Below are positions 1 through 8,679 of a stretch of DNA of 38,184 nt, in pieces. The stretch covers positions 74,122-112,305 of the forward strand of contig LSNK01000005.1 of the NCBI GenBank assembly GCA_003056085.1, given 5' to 3'. Positions within the stretch are counted from its first letter, which is position 1, and every line of letters begins with the position of its first letter. The position numbers were made by a program, and so were the translations under genes. The stretch comes from Parcubacteria group bacterium M6-OD1-1 (GTDB lineage Bacteria > Patescibacteriota > Minisyncoccia > GWC2-36-17 > M10-OD1-4). The notes below the pieces were generated by a model. That model was not told where the DNA came from, did not search any database, and saw only the letters and a program-made list of their open reading frames with translations.

Positions 1-1723
1 CTTTAAATTCTTGTGTTGTGCCTGTTTTTGCCGCTACATCAATGTTCTTAAAATTAAGATAATTATTTACACCAAAAACAGGAGCTCTTAAAGAATTATC
101 GGAAAGAATAGAGGTTATTGTTTTTGCGATATTCTCATCCAAAACTTTTACGGGTTCGCTTTTCCATTCTTCCAATACATTTCCTTTAGGACCTGTGATT
201 TTAATTATTGACGCAAGAGGGTTTTTTATTCCGTTATTTGAAAAAACACTGTAAGCAGAAGCCATTTCTAAAGGTTTAACCTCCGCTCCTCCAAGAACCA
301 AAGAAAGACCTATCCTGCTTCTGTCGTTTATTGTGTTTATACCCATATTCTTTACTAATTTTAAAACATCATCAATACCGGCTAAATACAAAGTTTTAAC
401 AGCGGGGACATTTAAAGATTGAGCTAATGCGCGCTTTAATGTTACCGGACCTCTAAATCTTCCATCATAATTTTGAGGTTTATAGCTTTTTTTTGGGTCT
501 TTAAGAAGTGAAAATTCTGTTTCAACATCAAATAGCACGGTTTCTGGTGTAAATCCTTTTTCAAGAAGTTTTGCGTAAGCAAAAGGTTTAAAGGAAGATC
601 CGGGTTGTCTTTTTGCGGTTGTTACATTAAAATTTCCTTCATTTTCAACATCAAAATAATTCAAAGACCCAACCATTGCAAGAACTTGTCCTGTTTTTGA
701 ATCAATAACAACCAATGCGGCGTTTGAGGCTTCGTATTTATCCAAAATATCAATACTTTCAGAAATTGTTTTTTCCGCTAATTTTTGGATATCATAATCT
801 AAAGTAGTGTAAATTTTTAAACCGGCTCTTTGTAAATATTTATAACCATATTTATTTTCTAAATATTCTCGTATATAAGCTACAAAATGAGGAGCTTTAA
901 TGCTTTTTGATTCTTTAGAAAAATTTAAAACTTCATTTTTTGCAGAATCCAACTGTTCTTTTGTTATATAGCCAATATCGTACATTCTATTTAAAATATA
1001 ATCTTTTCTTTCCAAAAGCCTGTCTTTGTGTTTGCCGTAAGGAGAGAATGTGCTTGGAGCTTTTGGCAGTGATGCAAGCAACGCAGACTCCGCTAAAGAC
1101 AAATCAGATGCCGATTTATTAAAAAAAGTAATAGCGGCAGATTCAATGCCATAAGCGTTTGATCCGTAAGGTATCTGGTTTAGATAAAAAGTTAATATTT
1201 CATCTTTTGTGTATGATTTTTCAAGCTTCAAAGACAGTAAAGCCTCTTTTATTTTTCTTGTTAAGGTTTTTTCTGATGTTAAAAAAGAATTTTTAACAAG
1301 TTGTTGAGTGATGGTTGAGCCGCCTCGTATCTGTCCGGGATTTCTAATATCATCTATTAAGGCGCTTAAGATTGATTTAAAATCAATTCCTTTGTGCAGA
1401 TAAAATTCATCGTCTTCCGCTGCAAGGGTTGCATCTTTTAAAAATTGATTTATTTTTTCAGACGAAACAATGGTTCTTTTTTCTTCTCCATAAATATTAT
1501 ATAAAAGAATTTTTCCGGTTCTGTCGTATATTTTTGTGGACTCAATTTTTTCATTGGTTGATATTGTGGTTGGGTCAGGGAGGTTTTTTGTTATATTAAA
1601 AAAAGCAACAAAAACAACAGGTATTGATATTATAAAGAACACTAAAAACACCTTAAATATAAATTTAAGGATAGATCTTTTCTTTTTTATTCTTTTGTAT
1701 TTGTGATTACTTTTTTTTGGCAT
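1..1723 (-). CDS. Penicillin-binding protein 1A-type bifunctional transglycosylase/transpeptidase (C-terminus cut by window edge)
   Basis: Open minus frame from ATG at 1723-1721 to the window edge. Lys-rich N-tail plus TM helix, then TLAAEDDEFYLHKGIDFKSI, RGGSTITQQLVKNSFL (GT51 motifs) and KTGTTQEFK (KTG box). Missing from the ORF track because it runs off the edge. Confidence 0.94.
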   Translation of the reverse strand, partial: MPKKSNHKYKRIKKKRSILKFIFKVFLVFFIISIPVVFVAFFNITKNLPDPTTISTNEKIESTKIYDRTGKILLYNIYGEEKRTIVSSEKINQFLKDATLAAEDDEFYLHKGIDFKSILSALIDDIRNPGQIRGGSTITQQLVKNSFLTSEKTLTRKIKEALLSLKLEKSYTKDEILTFYLNQIPYGSNAYGIESAAITFFNKSASDLSLAESALLASLPKAPSTFSPYGKHKDRLLERKDYILNRMYDIGYITKEQLDSAKNEVLNFSKESKSIKAPHFVAYIREYLENKYGYKYLQRAGLKIYTTLDYDIQKLAEKTISESIDILDKYEASNAALVVIDSKTGQVLAMVGSLNYFDVENEGNFNVTTAKRQPGSSFKPFAYAKLLEKGFTPETVLFDVETEFSLLKDPKKSYKPQNYDGRFRGPVTLKRALAQSLNVPAVKTLYLAGIDDVLKLVKNMGINTINDRSRIGLSLVLGGAEVKPLEMASAYSVFSNNGIKNPLASIIKITGPKGNVLEEWKSEPVKVLDENIAKTITSILSDNSLRAPVFGVNNYLNFKNIDVAAKTGTTQEFK

Positions 1724-1902
1724 CTGTTTTTTTATTTATAACATATTTTTTAAAAAAATCAAGATTTGACATTTAAATAAAAATTGATAGAATTATTTTA
1801 AGAAATTATCATTTTAATAAAGAGTGTATTTGCATTCTTCCAAAATCTAAATTTAAAAATTTGATTTTGATTATTTTTTAAGTAAAAATTTATTAAAATT
1901 TT

Positions 1903-2025
1903 ATGATAGAAGAAGAAAACAGTACAGAATTTTTTTTAGAAGATAACATAAACAAAGAAGAGGATTGGGACGACCTTGAAGACGAGACTTTAAGCGAGGT
2001 TGAATTCAATGAAGAAGAATTCTGA
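1903..2025 (+). CDS. Candidate 40-aa highly acidic microprotein
   Basis: ATG...TGA ORF: MIEEENSTEFFLEDNINKEEDWDDLEDETLSEVEFNEEEF. Followed by a hairpin terminator. 19 of 40 residues are D/E. Confidence 0.5.
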   Translation: MIEEENSTEFFLEDNINKEEDWDDLEDETLSEVEFNEEEF

Positions 2026-2045
2026 TATTTTGTAAATAAAAAAAT

Positions 2046-2087
2046 AAAAAAGACCATCGCATGTATTTATTTGTGGTGGTCTTTTTT
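2046..2087. terminator. Bidirectional hairpin terminator between the acidic ORF (+) and ruvC (-)
   Basis: AAAAAAGACCA ... TGGTCTTTTTT inverted repeat with A/T tracts on both sides, located between convergent genes. Confidence 0.7.
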
Positions 2088-2568
2088 ATGACAGTAAAAC
2101 TTCGCTTGTATTGGCTGCGCATATCGCAAGCGCGAGCGCATCTGCCGCATCATCAGGTTTTGGTATTTCAGAAAGGCCTAAAATAGTTTTTACCATCTCC
2201 TGAACCTGTCTTTTTTCAGCTCTTCCATAACAAGCAACAGCTTGTTTAACTTGAAGAGGTGTAAATTCCATTATTTTTAAGTTATGTTTCTGGCAGGTAA
2301 AAAGCAAAACACCTCTTGCTTGCGCAACCTTTATTATTGTTTTTTTATTTTTAAAAAAGAATAACTCTTCTATACTTACAAGGTCTGGTTTGTATTTTTC
2401 CAGTAAACAAGAAAGCTTTTCACTTATCTCAAAAAGTTTTTCAGAGGTTTTTTGTTTAGGCTCCACAACTATACATTCATGGTTGATGTGCTCCAGTTTT
2501 GAGCCGTCTTTTTTTATAACTCCTATTCCTATTAAAGTTTCTCCCGGATCAATTCCTAAGACTATCAT
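2086..2568 (-). CDS. ruvC: Crossover junction endodeoxyribonuclease RuvC
   Basis: MIVLGIDPGETLIGIGVI, SIEELFF, C-terminal PDDAADALALAIC. Confidence 0.95.
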   Translation of the reverse strand: MIVLGIDPGETLIGIGVIKKDGSKLEHINHECIVVEPKQKTSEKLFEISEKLSCLLEKYKPDLVSIEELFFFKNKKTIIKVAQARGVLLFTCQKHNLKIMEFTPLQVKQAVACYGRAEKRQVQEMVKTILGLSEIPKPDDAADALALAICAANTSEVLLS

Positions 2569-2603
2569 TTTTTAATTTATAGTTTTTAATTTATAGTTTT
2601 TAG
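2569..2603. repeat. Heptad array: TTTTTAA TTTATAG TTTTTAA TTTATAG TTTTTAG
   Basis: Read directly: exact 14-bp duplication made of 7-bp units, abutting the ruvC start codon. Confidence 0.9.
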
Positions 2604-2675
2604 ATATCGCTAAAATAACGTAAACTAAAAATAATAAATCGCAAACCACAAATAAATTGTATAAATTAAATATTT

Positions 2676-3125
2676 TTATTTTAACTTTTTATATTTATTA
2701 AAATATTCACTATACTTGTTTAGTGTAAAAGAAAATCCTGTATGAAGTGGTGTTGGTAAATCATCTAATGAGAACCAGCCTATCTCTTCAATTTTGTGAG
2801 GTTCGTTATTTGTTGCTTCATTTGGCTGAATTTTTACAAAAAATGGAATAGCAAGCCAATGTGTTTGTTTTCCTTTCCATTCTCTAAAAATAGAATGTAT
2901 CGGCAGTTGTTCTTGTATTTCTCCATTACAGCCATATTCTTCAAAAATTTCTTTTAAAACATTCTCTTCCGGAGTTAGTCCAAAATCAAGTTTACCGGAA
3001 CCGGGGTCCCACATCCTATGTTCGTCTCTGCAATTTTTAGTTCTTTTGTGTAATAAAAAATTACCGTTTCCATCATTACAATAAAACGGAGTCGTAATTC
3101 CTATATAATCAATTCCTATTTTCAT
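2676..3125 (-). CDS. NUDIX hydrolase
   Basis: Nudix-box-like GSGKLDFGLTPEENVLKEIFEEYG. Confidence 0.85.
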   Translation of the reverse strand: MKIGIDYIGITTPFYCNDGNGNFLLHKRTKNCRDEHRMWDPGSGKLDFGLTPEENVLKEIFEEYGCNGEIQEQLPIHSIFREWKGKQTHWLAIPFFVKIQPNEATNNEPHKIEEIGWFSLDDLPTPLHTGFSFTLNKYSEYFNKYKKLK

Positions 3126-3130
3126 GGTTA

Positions 3131-3853
3131 TTAAAATTCTACATTAGAATAAATATTTTGAACATCGTCGTTTTCATCAATTATCTCAAAAAGTTTTTCT
3201 ATTTTTTCTTTTGTTTTGTCGTCTTCTACTACTAACGGATTTTTTGCTATATAGTCAAATTCACTTTCTGTTATTTTAACACCTTTTTCTTCTAAGGATT
3301 TTGTAACTTTGAAAAGCTCCTCAGGTTTTGTAAGTATTATAATTTCTTCATCTTCTTCTTTAATATCTTCCGCTCCTGCGTCTATCGCTTCAAGTTCAAG
3401 ACTTTCTATATTTATATCCTCGGTTTTTTCTATTGTTATTTTTCCAAATTTATCAAAAAGCCACATAACAGACCCTTCTTGAGCAAAAGTTCCACCGCTT
3501 TTTGAAAGAATATTTTTCAATTCTTGATTTGTTCTGTTCGTGTTGTTTGTGATGGTCTCTATTAAGATTGCGGACTTTCCTGGTCCATAACCCTCATATA
3601 TTATCATCTCAAGTTTTTCATCAGAATCCGGTGACCCTTTTTTTACTGCTCTTTCAATATTGTCTTTTGGCATGTTGGCAGCTCTTGCTTTTGAGATAGC
3701 AGTTCTTAAAGAAGGATTCATTTCCGGGTCTGTGCCTTTTTCTCTTGCGGCAACGGTTATAACATTAGCAAGCTTCGTAAAGACATTAGATCTTTTTGCA
3801 TCTGTTATCGCTTTTTTGTGTTTTATTGTTTTCCATTTGGAGTGTCCTGACAT
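3131..3853 (-). CDS. yebC: YebC/PmpR family protein
   Basis: N-terminus MSGHSKWKTIKHKKAITDAKRSNVFTKLA plus IYEGYGPGKSAILIETITNNTNRT. Confidence 0.96.
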   Translation of the reverse strand: MSGHSKWKTIKHKKAITDAKRSNVFTKLANVITVAAREKGTDPEMNPSLRTAISKARAANMPKDNIERAVKKGSPDSDEKLEMIIYEGYGPGKSAILIETITNNTNRTNQELKNILSKSGGTFAQEGSVMWLFDKFGKITIEKTEDINIESLELEAIDAGAEDIKEEDEEIIILTKPEELFKVTKSLEEKGVKITESEFDYIAKNPLVVEDDKTKEKIEKLFEIIDENDDVQNIYSNVEF

Positions 3854-3864
3854 TATTTTAGTGG

Positions 3865-3892
3865 TTAGGTTATAGTTTATAGGTTTTAGATT
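3865..3892. repeat. Heptad array: TTAGGTT ATAGTTT ATAGGTT TTAGATT
   Basis: Four adjacent 7-bp units (consensus WTAGRTT-like) 11 bp upstream of the yebC start. Confidence 0.8.
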
Positions 3893-3918
3893 CTCATCTA
3901 TAATATATAACTCACGAA

Positions 3919-4911
3919 TTATTTAACTACAAATTTAATACCAAGGTGTTGATATGCTTTTTCTGTTGCGGTTCTTCCTTGGGGCGTTCTTGCTAAAAAG
4001 CCAAGCTGTAAAAGATAAGGCTCATAAACATCTTCTATGGTTTCTGTTTCTTCAAGGGTTGAGGCGGCTAATGTTTTTAATCCTATAGGTCCGCCGTTGT
4101 ATTTTATAATTATAGTCTCAAGAATTTTGATATCTGAAGGCTCAAGACCTATTGCGTCTATTTCCATTAGCTGGAGCGCCTCTTTTGCTAATTTTTCTGT
4201 TATCGCATCAGAGTTATTTACTTGAGAATAGTCTCGGGTTCTTTTTAGTATTCTGTTTGCAATCCTTGGTGTTGATCTTGAAACCTTGGAAATTAAAACA
4301 AGAGCCCCTTTGTCTATATTTACATTTAAAAGTGAAGCAGATCTTTTTAATATTTGTTGAATTTCTTCTTCAGAGTAAAAATCCAATTTGTGGGTTGCGC
4401 CAAACCGAGATCTTAAAGGAGAAGATATAGATCCTATTTTTGTTGTTGCCGCTATTATGGTGAATCTTGGCAGTTGAAGTTGAAGAGTTTTTGCAGAAGG
4501 TCCTTTTCCTATAATAATATCTAAAATATTATTTTCCATAGCAGGGTAGAGGATTTCTTCTATTGATCTATTTAGTCTGTGGACTTCATCTATAAACAAA
4601 ACATCATTTTCTTGCAATCCCGTCAGTATGGAAGCTAAATCTCCTATTTTTTCTATGGCGGGACCCGAAGTTATTTTAACAGAAGAATTTGTTTTTTTGG
4701 CAATCAAATTAGCAAGTGTTGTTTTGCCAAGTCCCGCAGGACCATAAAGCAAAACATGATCAATGGGCTCTTCTCTTTTTTTTGCAGCCTCAATAAGAAC
4801 CTTTAGGTTGTTTTTTGTTTTTTCTTGTCCGATATAATCTTCCCATTGTTTTGGCCGCAGTGCTAGGTCAAATACAATTTCTTTTTTCTGTTTTTCTTCA
4901 GGTGTTGACAT
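3919..4911 (-). CDS. ruvB: Holliday junction branch migration DNA helicase RuvB
   Basis: [59 protein letters not shown]. Confidence 0.97.
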   Translation of the reverse strand: MSTPEEKQKKEIVFDLALRPKQWEDYIGQEKTKNNLKVLIEAAKKREEPIDHVLLYGPAGLGKTTLANLIAKKTNSSVKITSGPAIEKIGDLASILTGLQENDVLFIDEVHRLNRSIEEILYPAMENNILDIIIGKGPSAKTLQLQLPRFTIIAATTKIGSISSPLRSRFGATHKLDFYSEEEIQQILKRSASLLNVNIDKGALVLISKVSRSTPRIANRILKRTRDYSQVNNSDAITEKLAKEALQLMEIDAIGLEPSDIKILETIIIKYNGGPIGLKTLAASTLEETETIEDVYEPYLLQLGFLARTPQGRTATEKAYQHLGIKFVVK

Positions 4912-4956
4912 TATTTTTTTATTCCTATATAATATTTGTTTAAGTGTGTATAGCTA

Positions 4957-4985
4957 TTGACAGATTTTGTTTTGTGTGCTATGCT
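4957..4985 (+). promoter_or_regulatory. Sigma70-like promoter driving the candidate ncRNA
   Basis: TTGACA - 17 nt - TATGCT. Confidence 0.75.
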
Positions 4986-4991
4986 TGCATT

Positions 4992-5160
4992 AGATGATTA
5001 AAAATCCATTAATCTGTAGGTAATTAAGATAATTTATTATCTTAATTAGGAATGGCATTTAGATGGGTATTTTGGCTCCGGCTGGAATATACCTCTTGGC
5101 TGCTCTTTGCTCTAAACTCCCAAAGTCAGAGTGTTTACCTGCAGATTAATGGATTTTTTT
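4992..5160 (+). ncRNA. Structured small RNA of unknown family
   Basis: 23-bp closing stem (5001-5023 with 5135-5157; the only non-Watson-Crick position is a U-G on the plus strand). Internal 12-bp hairpin 5021-5048, hairpin with UCCG loop about 5066-5093, hairpin about 5103-5129, T7 tract at 5154-5160, promoter upstream. Confidence 0.7.
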
Positions 5161-5215
5161 GTTGAATTTTTTAAAATTCACTGCTAAGCAACATTCTAAA
5201 TCAAGAAGTTGATTT

Positions 5216-6883
5216 TTATTTTGTAACTCTCTCAATTTCTTCCAAGGAAGTGATTCCACCAAGAACCTTCAATAATCCATCCTTTCTCATTTCTATCATA
5301 CCATTTTTTATTGCTGTTTCAATTAAGCCGCTTTGAGTTGGATTAGATACGATTATTTCTTCTGTTTTTTGGTCAACTTTAAATATTTCAAAAATACCTA
5401 TTCTTCCTTTGTAGCCTAAATTATTGCATTTACCGCATCCAACCGCTTTTGATATTTGGGTAGTCTCATTTATCTCCGGTTTTTCTATGTGTTTAGGCAG
5501 GGTGGACAACTCTTTTTTTATCATAGCCAATTCCTCTTTTGTCAGCGTTCTTTTTTCAGAACAAAAAGAGCAAAGTTTTCTTACCAATCTTTGAGCGATT
5601 ATGGTATTTATGGCAGGAGCGATAATGTGAGGATTAAGTCCCATGTCTATAAGACGAAGTACGGCAGAAGGGGCGTTGTTTGTATGAAGAGTAGAAAAAA
5701 CCAAATGACCGGTAAGCGCCGCATGAAGACTAATGTCAGCGGTTTCCGCATCTCTTATTTCACCAACCAAAATAATATCGGGATCTTGTCTTAAGATGGA
5801 TTTTAATCCGGATGCAAAAGTATAGCCTTCGCTAGGTTCAACCTGACTTTGAGAAATTCCTTCGATTTGGTATTCAATAGGGTCTTCTATGGTGATGATC
5901 TTGATTTTCGGAGTGTTGATTTTTTTTAAAAATGAATATAGCGTTGTTGTTTTACCGGAGCCGGTAGGGCCGGTTGCTATTATAAGTCCGTTTGGTCTTT
6001 TAAGGCTTTCTTCAATAGTTTCAAAATCGTGTTTTAAAAATCCTAAATCTTTAATTGAAACGGAAAGTTTATCGGGATTAAGTATTCTAAGAACCATAGA
6101 TTCTCCGTTTGGACCGGGAAGCACTGAGGTTCTTATTTCTATTGATTTTTTATCTGTGGATATGGTAAATCTTCCATCTTGAGGTGTTTGAGTGGTATTT
6201 ATTTTTAATTCAGACAGTAGTTTTATTCTGCTTAGAAGGTGTCTGTATACAGCATCAGATATCTCAACCACTTCTTGGAGAATTCCGTCTATTCTGAACC
6301 TAACTCTTGCTTTATCTCCTTCGGGTTCAATGTGGACATCGGAGCTGTCTAAACTTAAAGACCCTGCGATAATAAGCTCCAAAACAACAGAAATGCTTTT
6401 ATCTTGCACACTTTTAAATATTTTTATAAAATCCTCCACCTGCTTTATATTTTTCTGCAATTTCCATAAGTTTTCAGGAGTTATTTCAAGTTCTCTTGTT
6501 AAGTCATCTTCTTTTTTAGAAATAGATTCGTAAAAATCCCAGGCTTTTTTAATGCTTTGGGAAGATACTAAAAAAAGATCAATAGTAAACCCTCTTTTTT
6601 TTAAGCTTTCTATAACAGAAATAGTTTTTTCGTTATTAGGATTTTTAACGCAAACTTTTAAATCAAAATCGTGTTTGTCTATTATTGCTATTTCTGCATT
6701 TTTTGAAGTTTCTTTGTCTAAGATGGCAAGAGCATCCAAGTTAACGGTTTGAGTAAGTAAATTTACATAAGGCATGTTTAATTTCTGAGCTGTTCTTATC
6801 GTAAAATTCTCCTCTTCTTTTTTTCTGAGTTCTTCAAATTTTTTTAATTCTTCTTCCTCTTTTTTAAAGAATTTATCCGCCAT
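5216..6883 (-). CDS. pilB: Type IV pilus assembly / type II secretion ATPase (PilB/GspE family)
   Basis: GLIIATGPTGSGKTTTLYSFL, DPIEYQIEGISQSQV, LRQDPDIILVGEIRDAETADISLHAALTGHLVFSTLHTN, tetracysteine CSFC...CGKC. Confidence 0.93.
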   Translation of the reverse strand: MADKFFKKEEEELKKFEELRKKEEENFTIRTAQKLNMPYVNLLTQTVNLDALAILDKETSKNAEIAIIDKHDFDLKVCVKNPNNEKTISVIESLKKRGFTIDLFLVSSQSIKKAWDFYESISKKEDDLTRELEITPENLWKLQKNIKQVEDFIKIFKSVQDKSISVVLELIIAGSLSLDSSDVHIEPEGDKARVRFRIDGILQEVVEISDAVYRHLLSRIKLLSELKINTTQTPQDGRFTISTDKKSIEIRTSVLPGPNGESMVLRILNPDKLSVSIKDLGFLKHDFETIEESLKRPNGLIIATGPTGSGKTTTLYSFLKKINTPKIKIITIEDPIEYQIEGISQSQVEPSEGYTFASGLKSILRQDPDIILVGEIRDAETADISLHAALTGHLVFSTLHTNNAPSAVLRLIDMGLNPHIIAPAINTIIAQRLVRKLCSFCSEKRTLTKEELAMIKKELSTLPKHIEKPEINETTQISKAVGCGKCNNLGYKGRIGIFEIFKVDQKTEEIIVSNPTQSGLIETAIKNGMIEMRKDGLLKVLGGITSLEEIERVTK

Positions 6884-6917
6884 ATCTTTAGTTTTTTAAA
6901 ATTAGTTTATTAAGTTT

Positions 6918-7985
6918 CTAATCAAAATTTGTATTTAATAATTTAATTATTTTGCTTTCTGCATTTTTTAAAGTATCTGATTTTACAGAAAATAAAATAA
7001 AATTCTTTTTATAAGAGCTGTTAAATATTTTAGAGAATTTATCCAAACTTTTTTTGTTATCGGATATGAAGATTCCCAAAATTCCAAAACTTTTTAGATT
7101 TTCTTTTGACGGCTCAATTAAAACAACAAGATTTTCTTCAGAAGGTGTCAGTAGTCTTGTTTCTATTATAGCAGAAATTAGTTCATTTGAAGATAGTTTT
7201 AATTTTTCAAATTCAAAATAAGGTATTTTGGAAAAAAGCTGATTTTTTTTCAAATAAGATATATTTTTAAGTATAATTTCCGCAATTTTTCTGTTTTGTA
7301 TGATTTTGTCTTTGTAAAAGTGTTTTATAACAGGAGGGTAGTCGGCTGTTGCCTTTAAAAGATAAGACATTATTTTTAGCAATCTGCTGTCTTTTTGTCT
7401 ATTTTGTTTTTTTGATTCAATAAAGGTTGAAGTAAATAAATTCGTTGCTATTTTTGAGTTCATTGCCGCTTTTATTTTATAAATAAGATCTAAGATGAAA
7501 TCAGAATAAAATTCTTTATTTATAAATTCGATATCAATTTCTGAAAAAACATCAATATTTTTTTTATAAAAATTTTCAATTTGACTTTCTGACTCTGCTC
7601 CAAATACAAGTATTAAGTCATATGGAGAAGTTGAGAATTTTATAGAGATTGCCTCTTTTTTTAATTTTTCATTCTCAGGATCAAGATGAATTTTTATTTC
7701 ATTTTCTGATTTTTCATATCGCAGCTCTTTTATTTTGTCATTTTCAGTATTTATTGAGATAAAAAAATCACCCCTGTCTTTTATTTCAGAAGAAAGATTT
7801 TTAGGGTATTTTAAAAAAGGATATTTTTTATAAGAATTATCCGAAATAACACTTACTTCTTTATCAAGAGCTTCTAAAGCCAAGCTAAATCCAAAAACAG
7901 CGGATAAAAGCTCCACTTTTGGATTTTCCGGGATTATTATAAGGATATTGCTATTTTTAAGTATTTTGTCTTCGGTGCTTTTCAT
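6918..7985 (-). CDS. DHH/NrnA-like phosphoesterase-fold protein, apparently catalytically degenerate
   Basis: N-terminus SNILIIIPENPKVELLSAVFGFSLALEALDKEVSVISD has the layout of the NrnA motif-I region but without HxxPDxDA. No DHH motif found. Confidence 0.5.
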   Translation of the reverse strand: MKSTEDKILKNSNILIIIPENPKVELLSAVFGFSLALEALDKEVSVISDNSYKKYPFLKYPKNLSSEIKDRGDFFISINTENDKIKELRYEKSENEIKIHLDPENEKLKKEAISIKFSTSPYDLILVFGAESESQIENFYKKNIDVFSEIDIEFINKEFYSDFILDLIYKIKAAMNSKIATNLFTSTFIESKKQNRQKDSRLLKIMSYLLKATADYPPVIKHFYKDKIIQNRKIAEIILKNISYLKKNQLFSKIPYFEFEKLKLSSNELISAIIETRLLTPSEENLVVLIEPSKENLKSFGILGIFISDNKKSLDKFSKIFNSSYKKNFILFSVKSDTLKNAESKIIKLLNTNFD

Positions 7986-7987
7986 GG

Positions 7988-8032
7988 TTTAAGGGTGCAA
8001 AATTTAAATAAAATAAATTTTGCACCCTTAAA
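7988..8032. promoter_or_regulatory. Perfect 19-bp inverted repeat, 7-nt loop
   Basis: TTTAAGGGTGCAAAATTTA (7988-8006) / TAAATTTTGCACCCTTAAA (8014-8032), 2 nt upstream of the minus-strand ATG at 7985. Confidence 0.9.
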
Positions 8033-8061
8033 CTAACTTATTTAAAGTATTTAATCAACTA

Positions 8062-8090
8062 TTGACTTTTTATTGATTTTATAGTATGCT
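8062..8090 (+). promoter_or_regulatory. Sigma70-like promoter for the lipoprotein gene
   Basis: TTGACT - 17 nt - TATGCT, 55 nt upstream of ATG; AGGAGGTG Shine-Dalgarno follows. Confidence 0.75.
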
Positions 8091-8145
8091 ATAAACAATT
8101 AAAGATTGCTCTTTTTGAATCAAAAAACACTATAGGAGGTGTAAA

Positions 8146-8631
8146 ATGAAGATTCCCTTAAAAATTACTGTTCTTATATTTACTTTCGCCCTACAGGCTT
8201 GTTCATCGTATGGTTATAAGAGAGAGGTCCTTAAAATAGACCCAGCCTATAACAGGCTCGTCATTTTCAATAGTTCTCAGTATCGTTTTCAGGAAGATGG
8301 AATTCTCAATAGAAGCATTGATCCTGGTGAGACGGTACAGTTGAACATTCCATGTTATGGACGATTTGAAGGGCTTATGACAGCTTACAGAAAGATTGGG
8401 ACTAAAAATGGTAAGGTGGTTTGGAAATATTACGGACAAAGGAGATATTCTGTTCGTATAGACGGTAAAAATTATGTCTACAACCGCAACAACAATCTCA
8501 GCGCAGACTTTTACAGGGAGTTTAGGCAAAGCGAGTTCTATCCGTCCAGAAGGGGTAGAGAGCATTTTGTCGCTCCAAGAAGATCTCTTTGTGAGCTAAA
8601 TTCTTCCGTAAGGATTTTCTTTGGAAGATGA
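8146..8631 (+). CDS. Small putative lipoprotein, unknown function
   Basis: Signal peptide MKIPLKITVLIFTFALQACSS with lipobox-like LQAC, strong SD, own promoter and terminator. Confidence 0.8.
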   Translation: MKIPLKITVLIFTFALQACSSYGYKREVLKIDPAYNRLVIFNSSQYRFQEDGILNRSIDPGETVQLNIPCYGRFEGLMTAYRKIGTKNGKVVWKYYGQRRYSVRIDGKNYVYNRNNNLSADFYREFRQSEFYPSRRGREHFVAPRRSLCELNSSVRIFFGR

Positions 8632-8645
8632 AGTGTTTTAGCCGG

Positions 8646-8679
8646 TCGCACGCAAATACATCTGCGTGCGATTTTTTTT
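8646..8679 (+). terminator. Rho-independent terminator
   Basis: TCGCACGCA-aatacatc-TGCGTGCGA followed by a T tract. Confidence 0.92.

Noticed and set aside
940-1122. Plus ORF of 60 aa listed in the track
   Set aside because: Antisense to the PBP1A transglycosylase frame, which has clear motifs.
5050-5130. Possible SRP (4.5S) RNA on the minus strand because of AGCAGCCAAGAGG
   Set aside because: The GGAAGG...AGCAGCC asymmetric loop context is absent, and wobble pairs place the RNA on the plus strand.
4992-5160. Inverted-repeat (MITE-like) transposon with 23-bp terminal repeats
   Set aside because: No convincing target-site duplication, and an upstream promoter plus T tract fits an RNA gene better. 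Not fully excluded without a copy search.
8203-8565. 120-aa minus ORF opposite the lipoprotein
   Set aside because: The plus gene has promoter, SD, signal peptide and terminator; the minus ORF has none.
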